Source of the DNA: a bacterium
GTDB lineage: Bacteria; Bdellovibrionota; Bdellovibrionia; Bdellovibrionales; UBA1609
Length of the DNA: 10,232 nucleotides
Assembly: GCA_021784635.1 (NCBI GenBank)
Contig: JAJYHS010000220.1
Coordinates: forward strand, 1 to 10,232
Direction: 5' to 3'
Shown piece after piece: positions 1 through 7,046 of the stretch. Under the pieces are notes generated by a model. The model worked only from the letters and a program-made list of their open reading frames with translations. It ran no database searches and was not told the origin of the DNA. The position numbers and the translations under genes are program-made. Numbering within the stretch: the first letter of the stretch is position 1; every line of letters starts with the position of its first letter.

Positions 1-417
1 CTACCACCCGCGCCCGGTTGGCCATACCAGGCCGCGTACAAAATCGCGTTTGGCGACACGTCGCGAATCGTGATCGCCTCTTTGGCCGCATACTTCGCTG
101 GTGAATTTGCAAACTCGTTTACTCTTGCAAAAATGAAAATTTGGACACGTGGCCGTTTTCTTTGGACACGAACCGTCGGTTCAACAATTGTCGGCGAATT
201 TATTGACTCGCTTATTTTTTATCCACTAGCATTTTGGGGTGTCTGGAAGCCGCATTTGGTACTTGTCGTTCTGCTGACGAATTATATTTTAAAGGTTTTA
301 TGGGAGGCACTCATGACCCCCGTGACCTACAAGGTTGTTGCATTTCTCAAGCGCCACGAACAAGAGGATTACTACGACTACCAGACGGATTTTAACCCCT
401 TCAGTTTAGAAACGTGA
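1..417 (+). CDS. yhhQ: Queuosine-precursor transporter, YhhQ/VUT family (3' part only)
   Basis: The frame is open from base 1, so the gene starts upstream of the window and only the last 138 residues are present. The stretch YQAAYKIAFGDTSRIVIAS, followed by AYFAGEFANSFTLAKMK and TVGSTIVGEFIDSLIFYP, matches the conserved C-terminal half of the VUT/YhhQ family. These are inner-membrane proteins that import queuosine precursors (preQ0/preQ1) for tRNA wobble modification. Hydrophobic segments lie at about residues 22-40, 60-80 and 86-116 of the visible part. The tail (EQEDYYDYQTDFNP) is acidic and polar, as usual in this family. The TGA stop at 415-417 lies inside a GTGA overlap with the next gene. 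The family call is from sequence recall and is firm; the exact substrate is inferred from the family. Confidence 0.87.
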   Translation, partial: LPPAPGWPYQAAYKIAFGDTSRIVIASLAAYFAGEFANSFTLAKMKIWTRGRFLWTRTVGSTIVGEFIDSLIFYPLAFWGVWKPHLVLVVLLTNYILKVLWEALMTPVTYKVVAFLKRHEQEDYYDYQTDFNPFSLET

Positions 418-1181
418 ACTTCATGCGTTCGATTTTTCTGGCTGCGAGTTTAATTCTTTTTTCTTCGACTGCGTTTGCCAATGTTTGGACTCTACCCGGT
501 GAAACATTTTGGCAAGGCACTAAACGCGATATTGAATCACCTGTCACAACTCCAGCATCGCGAGTGCTTTGGCCCGGACTTGGCGTAGAGGCTGTTCTTC
601 TTCTTACACATGCTCAATTTTCGCAAAAAATTCAGCCCCATATTGCCGAAACACAACCGCTCGGAACAACGTCAAATTTCGGTAACTATATGGGTAAACT
701 GATCCCGAACGTCCTCTACGCCGGGGGCATGCTTGCCGATTACGAGCTAACCGGCTCGTCACTTGCTCTAGAGCGATCTATATTGATGGTAAAAGCCACA
801 CTTTATTCGGGAGTATTTACGGACTTACTCAAGCCGATTGTGCGAGAGCGAAGACCCAACGGCTCACCGGATCTCGCCTCTTTTCCGTCCGGTCATTCGA
901 CGGTTGCGTTTGCTTTTGCCTCAATTGTTGGCGCCGAACACGCGTGGTACTACGGTGTCGGGGCATACGCATTGGCCTCATTTGTCGCCTTCAGCCGGAT
1001 GAACGACAACAAACACTATTTACACGATGTCACAGCCGGGGCGCTTATCGGTACTACTTACGGACTTGGCGTTTATTATCGCCAAAATGAAAGTGCTTTA
1101 AAACACGTCTCTAAATCTTTGACGATTATCCCGATTGTCACGCCAGACGTTTCGTATGTGCAGGTCGGTTATGAATTTTAA
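414..1181 (+). CDS. PAP2-superfamily phosphatase, exported or membrane-bound
   Basis: This protein of 255 aa has a signal peptide at residues 1-22 (hydrophobic core, then SSTAFA before NVW). All three PAP2 acid-phosphatase motifs are intact: K-x6-RP (K140 to P148, KPIVRERRP), PSGH at 158-161, and SR-x5-H-x3-D in SRMNDNKHYLHD (S194, R195, H201, D205). H161 and H201 are the expected catalytic histidines. The family removes phosphate from lipids such as undecaprenyl pyrophosphate or phosphatidic acid, or from soluble phosphate esters. Active sites normally face the periplasm; the substrate here is unknown. The GTG start at 414 overlaps the preceding stop (GTGA); an ATG at 423 is an alternative and leaves the signal peptide intact. 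The 3' end overlaps the next gene by 11 bp if that gene starts at 1171, so co-transcription of the three genes is likely. Confidence 0.88.
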   Translation: MNFMRSIFLAASLILFSSTAFANVWTLPGETFWQGTKRDIESPVTTPASRVLWPGLGVEAVLLLTHAQFSQKIQPHIAETQPLGTTSNFGNYMGKLIPNVLYAGGMLADYELTGSSLALERSILMVKATLYSGVFTDLLKPIVRERRPNGSPDLASFPSGHSTVAFAFASIVGAEHAWYYGVGAYALASFVAFSRMNDNKHYLHDVTAGALIGTTYGLGVYYRQNESALKHVSKSLTIIPIVTPDVSYVQVGYEF

Positions 1182-3084
1182 GCTTAACGCCATTGTTGCT
1201 TTATCCGCTTCGGCACTGTTGTGTAGCACATCGGCTCAAGCAATTGCGTCAAGTACGCAAACGGTCCTCAATCAAGATCTCAATCGAATTTTAGTAACTG
1301 CCCACCTCCCGGCAAACTTGATTGGTTTTAATATTCAAGCCGTTGCGCCGAAAATGACTCCGTCGGCTAAGACCGCCGCCTCCACTATTGCCGTAACTTG
1401 CACGGCAAACCATATCGAACTGAATGTGCGCGGCCCCGCCCCCGAGAGCGTCTCGGCGTTTTATTTTGGCTTACATAAATTGGGTTTTTTATTTCCGCAT
1501 CCGCGAATGCAAATCAGTCCGGTACTTGGGGCTTTGCGCTCTCATTGCGGGCAAACATTTTCGTGGATTCCCGCGCTGGCGCATCGAGGTTTTGATTTTC
1601 AAACCGAATACCCCAACGAATGGGTATCGGGATTTTTTCAAGGCCATACAAGAATTGCCCGCGATACGGTTTTTTGGCTTGCGCGAAATTTTCAAAATCT
1701 AATGGAGGTCGAGCTTCTTAAGGGAACACTAAATGAGTTTGCGCGCCATAATGCCTCGGTCATTCAATTAGCCCACAGTTTGCAAATTCAAGTTGGCATC
1801 GGCGTCAGCATTTCGATGATTGACCAACGCCGCTATCGTTTACTCCCTTTCTGGTCGGCTTTTACCACAATTGAAAGCGACGATATTCTACGCCGCCGCG
1901 TTGAAACTCTTATTGATAAAATTGATTTCGATTTTTTAAGCGTCGATACCGGATATACGGCATTTACCCCCACATGGTATGGCAAAACCGTTCATTGGCT
2001 GTCGTTGATCAGCTCAATACTTCAAATGCGCGGCCGGTACCTAATGGTAAAAGTAAATGACACCACCAACGAATACGATGAGACATACGGCAACTACAAC
2101 TTTCTGCCGGCTCGCGGGCCCTCTGATATAGGCGTGTTGGCGCGTACCGCAATGTTTTACGGCCTACTTGATAACAACGCTCCTGTGTACGGACGTAAAA
2201 ACTTTATGGACATAGACCGATTTATGGCCAAAGAAATTCATCAACGCCGCACATGGTACTCTCCCGAGACCAGTTTTTTAATAGGCATGGATCTCGATGT
2301 GCCACTTTTTCTCACCGACTATTTGGTGGCGCGCGCGCAGGATTATAAACACGTCGTCAACCTCGGCGTTAATGGAGTACTCGATTCCACTAGCGGGCAA
2401 GAACTGGGCTATTGGCTTTTTGATTGGAATCTCGCTCTTCAATCCGATAGCGAATACACCGGGAACCCAATGATCGGACTTCAACTTCTTGGTGAAAATT
2501 TAAATGTTTGGCAAAAAATTCTCAACTTTGAAACGCTTTATTTTAAACACAAACAATTAATTCAGGCGCTGTCGACATCAAACTTTTGGGATGAGCTGCC
2601 TTGGAACAAACCCATACATCGCCGAGTATTGATTCGTGATCTTTTTCACAAAGAATCCTATCTTGATTGGCAAATTGCGCTTTTAAAAAAAGCAATTCAA
2701 GCCGCCCCACAAATTCAAGGCGTTAAAAACATTGAACTTCGCGAAATGCTTCAGGTTACCTTTCTGCGCATGCATGACGCTCTTGATATACGTGAGGCCA
2801 TCGAGCATTGGCACAATAAGATTTTGCGGAATTACTGGATCGAGCGCGCCTACAAAGTTCGTCAAAACGCGGGCACCATAATGAAATATGTAATGACAAA
2901 TTACGACCGTTATCCGACGTCAGACGTATTCTCAGAAAGCAATAATCCAACAAGTTATAAATACGGATATGGTTGGATCGCAACACATCTTTACTATTGG
3001 CACCGTGAGGAACTCATGGCCGCCCACCACATTGTTGATCCGTTCTTTATGAACCTTTACGACCCTTTTCGCCTGTTGTTTTAG
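1171..3084 (+). CDS. Exported protein of unknown function, weakly glycoside-hydrolase-like
   Basis: I read this as 637 aa from the ATG at 1171. The frame is open back to a TTG at 1135, but only the ATG at 1171 places a clean signal peptide at the N-terminus (NFKLNAIVALSASALLCSTSAQA, likely cleavage after AQA at residue 24). Residues about 25-125 contain RGPAPESVSAFYFGLHKLG and FLFPHPR. This resembles the small alpha/beta domain that precedes the TIM barrel in GH67/GH20-type and DUF4838-like proteins (pattern: RG...GAFYGLY.FLE.LG.R.F.P). It is followed by an HRGFDFQTEYPNEW segment where such proteins start the catalytic barrel. Acidic residues in FDFLSVDTGY and VKVNDTTNEYDE could be catalytic, but I cannot assign them. 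Many Trp and Tyr residues are compatible with sugar binding. It follows the PAP2 gene with an 11-bp overlap, so a periplasmic envelope-glycan role is a guess. Its 3' end overlaps the convergent gene by 38 bp. Confidence 0.72.
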   Translation: MNFKLNAIVALSASALLCSTSAQAIASSTQTVLNQDLNRILVTAHLPANLIGFNIQAVAPKMTPSAKTAASTIAVTCTANHIELNVRGPAPESVSAFYFGLHKLGFLFPHPRMQISPVLGALRSHCGQTFSWIPALAHRGFDFQTEYPNEWVSGFFQGHTRIARDTVFWLARNFQNLMEVELLKGTLNEFARHNASVIQLAHSLQIQVGIGVSISMIDQRRYRLLPFWSAFTTIESDDILRRRVETLIDKIDFDFLSVDTGYTAFTPTWYGKTVHWLSLISSILQMRGRYLMVKVNDTTNEYDETYGNYNFLPARGPSDIGVLARTAMFYGLLDNNAPVYGRKNFMDIDRFMAKEIHQRRTWYSPETSFLIGMDLDVPLFLTDYLVARAQDYKHVVNLGVNGVLDSTSGQELGYWLFDWNLALQSDSEYTGNPMIGLQLLGENLNVWQKILNFETLYFKHKQLIQALSTSNFWDELPWNKPIHRRVLIRDLFHKESYLDWQIALLKKAIQAAPQIQGVKNIELREMLQVTFLRMHDALDIREAIEHWHNKILRNYWIERAYKVRQNAGTIMKYVMTNYDRYPTSDVFSESNNPTSYKYGYGWIATHLYYWHREELMAAHHIVDPFFMNLYDPFRLLF

Positions 3085-3559
3085 GTAATTTATTTTTACC
3101 GGCATTTTTCTTCGTCGAAGATTTGGGCTGAACCGGCGCCGACCTTGGCGGAATTAGCGTTAATGGTGCCTCTTTTAAAAGTGGCGAAGTCTCGTGGCAC
3201 ACAAAAAGCTTGAGTAGGCGCACGTTAAAATACGTTCCGGCCTTATCAAGTTGCCATGGTGGATGCGGAAAAAACCGAGCTCGCGCGCAAAGCCCCGGTC
3301 TTGCCACCGCCCATTCGCGATCGTTTGAAGCGCCGGTGACAATTTCACCGTCTTTAGTCTGGATCGCTACAGCAAACGTCATTATATCTCGAGAGGCTGC
3401 GGGTGTAGCACTTTCAACATTTACGATTAGCCCCGTCACTGTTCGAGAGAAAAAATAGCTGTAGTAGCGGTAAAGTACAAAACCACTCCCGCTCAACAGG
3501 AGTAGCAAAAGTAGGAGAATTCCAATGATTTTTAATTTCCGCCCCATTTCAAACGCCAT
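3047..3559 (-). CDS. Conserved hypothetical membrane-anchored protein
   Basis: This protein of about 170 aa starts at the ATG at 3559. The frame extends to a TTG at 3580, which would add seven residues; neither start has an ideal ribosome binding site. A single N-terminal membrane segment (KIIGILLLLLLLLSGSGFVLY) is followed by a small soluble domain of about 100 residues. The domain contains FAVAIQTKDGEIVTGASNDR, EWAVARPGLC and FFPHPPWQLDKAGTYF, then VRLLKLFVC. I recognise this pattern from small uncharacterised proteobacterial membrane proteins of similar layout, but no function is known to me. The C-terminal tail of about 40 residues is rich in Lys, Pro, Ser and Thr and looks disordered. 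It is encoded by the stretch that overlaps antisense the end of the convergent exported-protein gene. The soluble domain probably faces the periplasm, judged only from the single anchor and the paired cysteines. Confidence 0.72.
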   Translation of the reverse strand: MAFEMGRKLKIIGILLLLLLLLSGSGFVLYRYYSYFFSRTVTGLIVNVESATPAASRDIMTFAVAIQTKDGEIVTGASNDREWAVARPGLCARARFFPHPPWQLDKAGTYFNVRLLKLFVCHETSPLLKEAPLTLIPPRSAPVQPKSSTKKNAGKNKLPKTTGEKGRKGS

Positions 3560-3637
3560 TTTGACACATTCGCCTCGCAACCGTCGAGGAGTTTCCTCAT
3601 CCTATCCTTGCGATCTCCTCACCGCGATCTAACTCGC

Positions 3638-3665
3638 TTGGAGACCGTTTTTGCTAACATATAAT
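3638..3665 (+). promoter_or_regulatory. Possible sigma-70-like promoter before the olsB-like gene
   Basis: A perfect TATAAT lies at 3660-3665. The best -35 candidate is TTGGAG at 3638-3643 (16-bp spacer, three of six consensus positions). Initiation about 7 bases after the -10 would fall at or within the Shine-Dalgarno sequence (3669-3675), leaving almost no leader. Either the start lies elsewhere in the 3581-3679 divergent gap or the TATAAT is fortuitous. Confidence 0.3.
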
Positions 3666-3668
3666 AAA

Positions 3669-3675
3669 AAGGAGG
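3669..3675 (+). promoter_or_regulatory. Strong ribosome binding site of the olsB-like gene
   Basis: AAGGAGG ends four bases before the ATG at 3680. It is the strongest Shine-Dalgarno sequence on the + strand of the window and fixes this start. Confidence 0.85.
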
Positions 3676-3679
3676 CACC

Positions 3680-4519
3680 ATGAACGCTTTGACGACAGAA
3701 TTCAAACGTTTAGCGCCCCAGTCGTTTGACGAAAGCGAAAAGGCGCGCGTGAGCAATCTCATGCGCAAATTTTCCCCCAAAGTTTTTTTTCAAATGGAGT
3801 GCGGCCCGTACCGCATAGAAGTCGCAACCTCCACCGAAGATTTGCTGAAAATTATAGAGCTGCGCCGGCATTCGTTTATCGAAGATTTTGCCACCGCTGC
3901 GGAACCGGGATGGATCGATTTCGATCACTTTGATATTTTAGCCGACCACATCATTGTAAAACACATCGATACAAAAGAAATCCTTGGATCTTACCGTGTT
4001 ATCTGCACGGACTATTCTTCCCGGTTTTATAGCGGCGAAGAATTCGACATTGCCCGTATTCTAAATTTGCCGGGCGTTAAAATCGAACTTGGCCGCGCGT
4101 GCGTTCACCGCGATCATCGCAACGGGGTGACGCTTAATCTCGTATGGAAGGGTTTAGCCCGCTACGCAAGTCTTGTCGGCGCGAGATTTTTGTTTGGTTG
4201 TGCCAGTGTAAAAACAATTTCGCCTGATATCGCTTATTCGATGTACTGGCATCTTTACCCGTTATTTTTTAATTCTCAAATTGCGGCAAAAGTTACTCCG
4301 CGCTATCTGTGCCCCAGGCCATCAAATTTCGATTCATTACCCGGATGGCAAACGGTAGAGCCGCAAATCCCGGCGCTGCTGAAATCTTATCTTCAGGCCG
4401 GAGCTCACATTTGCAGCGAACCCGCTCTTGACACTTTTTTTGGCTGCGTAGACTTTCTTATAAGTCTAGATCTAAATGCCGTTCACCCAAAATATAGCAA
4501 ACGATATTTTTTTGCGTGA
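3680..4519 (+). CDS. olsB: OlsB-like GNAT N-acyltransferase (ornithine lipid synthesis, step 1)
   Basis: This protein of 279 aa belongs to the acetyltransferase_5/OlsB branch of the GNAT fold. Visible hallmarks are the N-terminal RHSFIEDF (63-70) and DFDHFDILADH (80-90), which match the family's arginine-rich and D.FD..ADH segments. Further on are GSYRV (103-107), ELGRACVHRDHRNG (136-149) and LFGCASV (171-177). The C-terminal part (PALLKSYLQAGAHICSEPA, then DFLISLDL and a final RYFF) is also typical of OlsB. OlsB transfers a 3-hydroxyacyl chain from acyl-ACP to the alpha-amino group of ornithine at the cytoplasmic face of the membrane, giving lyso-ornithine lipid. The next gene is a PlsC/OlsA-type acyltransferase with a GTGA overlap, which strongly supports this pathway. 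Ornithine as the head group is inferred; related enzymes use glycine, glutamine or lysine. The start is set by the strong AAGGAGG at 3669-3675. Confidence 0.83.
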   Translation: MNALTTEFKRLAPQSFDESEKARVSNLMRKFSPKVFFQMECGPYRIEVATSTEDLLKIIELRRHSFIEDFATAAEPGWIDFDHFDILADHIIVKHIDTKEILGSYRVICTDYSSRFYSGEEFDIARILNLPGVKIELGRACVHRDHRNGVTLNLVWKGLARYASLVGARFLFGCASVKTISPDIAYSMYWHLYPLFFNSQIAAKVTPRYLCPRPSNFDSLPGWQTVEPQIPALLKSYLQAGAHICSEPALDTFFGCVDFLISLDLNAVHPKYSKRYFFA

Positions 4520-5358
4520 GACGCCGAATGCGTGACGCGTGCGATCGCGCTACTACTTTTTTTCGACAAGTTTTTCGCCTGGCTATGTTTTCGCTTCTCG
4601 TGCTGACTTATGGTTCGGGTGCAATTCTTATTTATTTTTTTACTCGAGACAAATTTAGAACGCGCATGGTTTTAGCCCGATGGGTTCGACTTCACTCTCG
4701 TCTTTTGCTTTTTATTTTTGGAGTGTCTATTGGTGTCGATTCGCAAAATCCTGGCGTCGATATACCTTCGACCAGCCGAATTAATTCAAATTTTATTGTT
4801 TCCAATCATCTTGGCTACCTCGACGCGCTGGTGTTGTCCTCATTGCTTCCTGTTTCGTTTGTGACGTCAGTTGAAATGCGCGACGCATTTTTTATTGGTT
4901 GGCTTACAAGACTTTCTGGCTGTCTTTATGTGGAGCGCAGAAATAAGGCTAATATTGAAAGCGAAATTATAGAACTGACACGGGCCCTAAATTCGCGTCT
5001 TAACGTTTGTGTGTTCCCCGAGGCGACAAGCACAAACGGTGAAAGTGTATTGCGATTTCGTCAACCGCTGTACAACGCCGCAGTTATAAGTGGACAACCT
5101 GTATTACCGGCATGTTTAAACTATGAAACAATTAATAATGAGCGCGTTACGCCATTCAATCGTGACCTTCTTTTTTGGTACGGTGACATGCCTTTTTTTT
5201 CCCATCTCTGGAATTTTTGGAGCATTCGCCGCGCGAAAGTCCGAGTTACCTTTGGCGCCCCAATATATTCCACTTTGCACGCCGAAACGGCCGGGCAACT
5301 GGCGGCAAGTTCACACCAATTTGTTTCGTCGATTTACCGGCCGATTACGGGCGTCTAA
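4516..5358 (+). CDS. olsA: 1-acyl-glycerol-3-phosphate-type acyltransferase, OlsA/PlsC-like
   Basis: This protein of 280 aa has one or two N-terminal membrane segments (about 20-42 and 62-73). The acyltransferase motif I is N97-H98-LGYL-D103, which keeps the catalytic HX4D pair. GCLYVERR (135-142) matches the substrate-binding block II. FPEATSTNG (167-175) matches block III, with Ala where most family members have Gly (FPEGT). QPVLPACLNY (194-203) is block IV. OlsA enzymes O-acylate lyso-ornithine lipid; PlsC acylates lysophosphatidic acid. Position directly behind the OlsB-like gene, sharing GTGA (GTG start at 4516, stop of the previous gene at 4517-4519), favours OlsA. An ATG at 4528 is an alternative start. 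Its TAA (5356-5358) overlaps the TAG of the convergent phosphatase gene, so no terminator separates them. Confidence 0.84.
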   Translation: MRRRMRDACDRATTFFRQVFRLAMFSLLVLTYGSGAILIYFFTRDKFRTRMVLARWVRLHSRLLLFIFGVSIGVDSQNPGVDIPSTSRINSNFIVSNHLGYLDALVLSSLLPVSFVTSVEMRDAFFIGWLTRLSGCLYVERRNKANIESEIIELTRALNSRLNVCVFPEATSTNGESVLRFRQPLYNAAVISGQPVLPACLNYETINNERVTPFNRDLLFWYGDMPFFSHLWNFWSIRRAKVRVTFGAPIYSTLHAETAGQLAASSHQFVSSIYRPITGV

Positions 5359-7046
5359 ATTGCTTTGATTACAACCGCCGTAACATCGTCACTCGGTTCG
5401 TCACCAAGCGCAAATTCTTGCAGATCGCGAATTACCGCTTGATTTAATTCGTAAGCCGTTGAGTTCACACCGCTGGCCAACGCGGCAACACGGTAAAGCC
5501 GACGATCGCCGTAGACTTCGCGATTGTGTCGCGTGTATTCAATTACGCCGTCCGAGTACAAAATAATCGCGTCATTTTTTTTAAGCGGAAATGTTTTCTC
5601 CTTAAAAACGACCTTTTCGTTTAACCCAAGAATGGTCCCGGTCGGCGCAATTAAATACTGCACAACAGATTTCACGCCTTTGGCGCCCTCAGCCTCGTCA
5701 TTGTAACGAATTCGAATGGGCGGGGGATGGCCGGCATTGACCAGCGTTAGCTCGCCCTTCTGCGGGTCAAAAGCAATTGCAGCCATCGTCATGGCCCTAC
5801 CGGCGTCCGAGCCCACCCGGTAAACAACCTCATTTAATTCTTCAAGCATAGACGAAAGCGCTATCCCGCTTCGATCTGAAAATGAATCGCAATAACCCTT
5901 AACCACGGCACAGACCATCGCGCTTGCAGTTCCGTGCCCGGTCACGTCACCGACAAAAACAACGTGCCGCCCATCGGCCATTTTGATATGTGACCACCAA
6001 TCTCCACCGCACTCCGATGCGTTTTGATAGAAACCACACACCTCGAGTGCGTTACCAAGTGCCAGCGGTTCCGACGGAGGCAACAGGGCTTGTTGAACAA
6101 ACCGCGCCGTTTGCAATTCCGTCTCAATTCGTTGCCGGTGCTTTTCATCTTGGAGCAGTCGAATATTTTCTAGAGTCGTTGCCACATTCGGCAGCAACGG
6201 TTGAAGTCTCGTCCAGTACTCCGCAATTACCTGTGCCGCGCTTTCGAAGTCAGCTTCGGCCTGCGATTGCAAAGACATTTTCGCAAAAGCTAATATCCCG
6301 TTACTCTTCGACGAACTCACGATTTGAAAAGACTGCCCAAGCGACGATCTAGCGCTAAGCTCCTCGTCCGGTTCGTTGCTGGCATTGCACGAATAAGATT
6401 TATTTGCCTCGTCGTCCGCTAGATCACTTCTCGAAGAACGACGGCCGAATAGCGACGCCGCGAAATATATTTTGATGTTTACTCCCACGCCAAGGATATT
6501 CAATGCCGATTCTTGCAGCTGGCTTTCGAGAGACTTGAAGTCCATCGCCGATGAGACTCGTAGACCCTCCTCAAAAAGATTTTTTAGATTGCGCGCCGAG
6601 TTCATTTGATTTTTAACAAGCTGATCAACTTTTGCCACAAGTGCGGTTAAATTGCTTTTTTCGGCATCGACATCGGTGTCGGCTACGGATTTAAATTCGA
6701 CACCATCAGAGTTTTCACTCAACAATCTCAAAATTCCTTGGAGCTCATCGAGTACATCCCGCTGCTTTGCCGCTTCGTCGCTAATCTGCTCGTTGAGCGC
6801 GGTAAGTTCCTTAGAGCTAATAGCAAGACTTCGATCACGAATATCGATTACGCGATCAAGATCGGTTATTGCCGCGTCAACCGTCTCAAGGCAGTCGAGA
6901 AGGGCATCAGCAAAATCATTAAATTGAACTTTCGCTTCAGGCGCTGTTACTTGCGACCTTCGCTCGTCAAGCAAAGCCACAAGCTCTCCGTTTGAACGCG
7001 CCCCAAACGTCTTTCGAATAATACGCAAAAGCGTTTTATTGGTCAT
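5355..7046 (-). CDS. RsbU-like PP2C/SpoIIE serine phosphatase with sensory N-terminus
   Basis: This protein is 563 aa. Residues 40-110 (FADALLDCLETVDAAITDLD, then RSLAISSKELTALNEQI) form an alpha-helical, coiled-coil segment. It is of the type that precedes kinase or phosphatase domains in FIST-associated proteins. Residues about 155-295 look GAF-like, with a polar insertion at 200-238. A linker helix (ETELQTARFVQQALLPP) leads into a SpoIIE-type PP2C domain at about 335-563. Metal-binding and core motifs are present: ECGGDWW (D349), VGDVTGHG (D367, G370), NAGHPPP (438-443), LYSDGVIE (D499) and SDDVTAVVI (D553, D554). The family removes phosphate from serine or threonine of STAS proteins, so the expected substrate is the STAS protein encoded at 9144-9650. 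The ATG at 7046 overlaps the FIST stop (ATGA), suggesting coupled translation and FIST-controlled activity. Confidence 0.9.
   Translation of the reverse strand: MTNKTLLRIIRKTFGARSNGELVALLDERRSQVTAPEAKVQFNDFADALLDCLETVDAAITDLDRVIDIRDRSLAISSKELTALNEQISDEAAKQRDVLDELQGILRLLSENSDGVEFKSVADTDVDAEKSNLTALVAKVDQLVKNQMNSARNLKNLFEEGLRVSSAMDFKSLESQLQESALNILGVGVNIKIYFAASLFGRRSSRSDLADDEANKSYSCNASNEPDEELSARSSLGQSFQIVSSSKSNGILAFAKMSLQSQAEADFESAAQVIAEYWTRLQPLLPNVATTLENIRLLQDEKHRQRIETELQTARFVQQALLPPSEPLALGNALEVCGFYQNASECGGDWWSHIKMADGRHVVFVGDVTGHGTASAMVCAVVKGYCDSFSDRSGIALSSMLEELNEVVYRVGSDAGRAMTMAAIAFDPQKGELTLVNAGHPPPIRIRYNDEAEGAKGVKSVVQYLIAPTGTILGLNEKVVFKEKTFPLKKNDAIILYSDGVIEYTRHNREVYGDRRLYRVAALASGVNSTAYELNQAVIRDLQEFALGDEPSDDVTAVVIKAI

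Noticed and set aside
1135..1170. TTG start at 1135 for the exported protein
   Set aside because: It would put 12 polar residues with Arg and Cys before a clean signal peptide. The ATG at 1171 fits better.
3084..3109. Hairpin GGTAA...TTACC followed by a short T run as a terminator for the exported-protein gene
   Set aside because: The stem is only 5 bp and AT-rich, the T run is short and offset, and the region is coding on the other strand.
3586..3598. Small inverted repeat GAGGA-GTT-TCCTC in the gap upstream of the small membrane protein
   Set aside because: A 5-bp stem with a 3-base loop is common by chance, and it has no clear relation to a promoter.
5990..6352. 120-residue + strand open frame inside the phosphatase gene
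   Set aside because: It is an antisense shadow; the opposite frame carries the conserved PP2C motifs.
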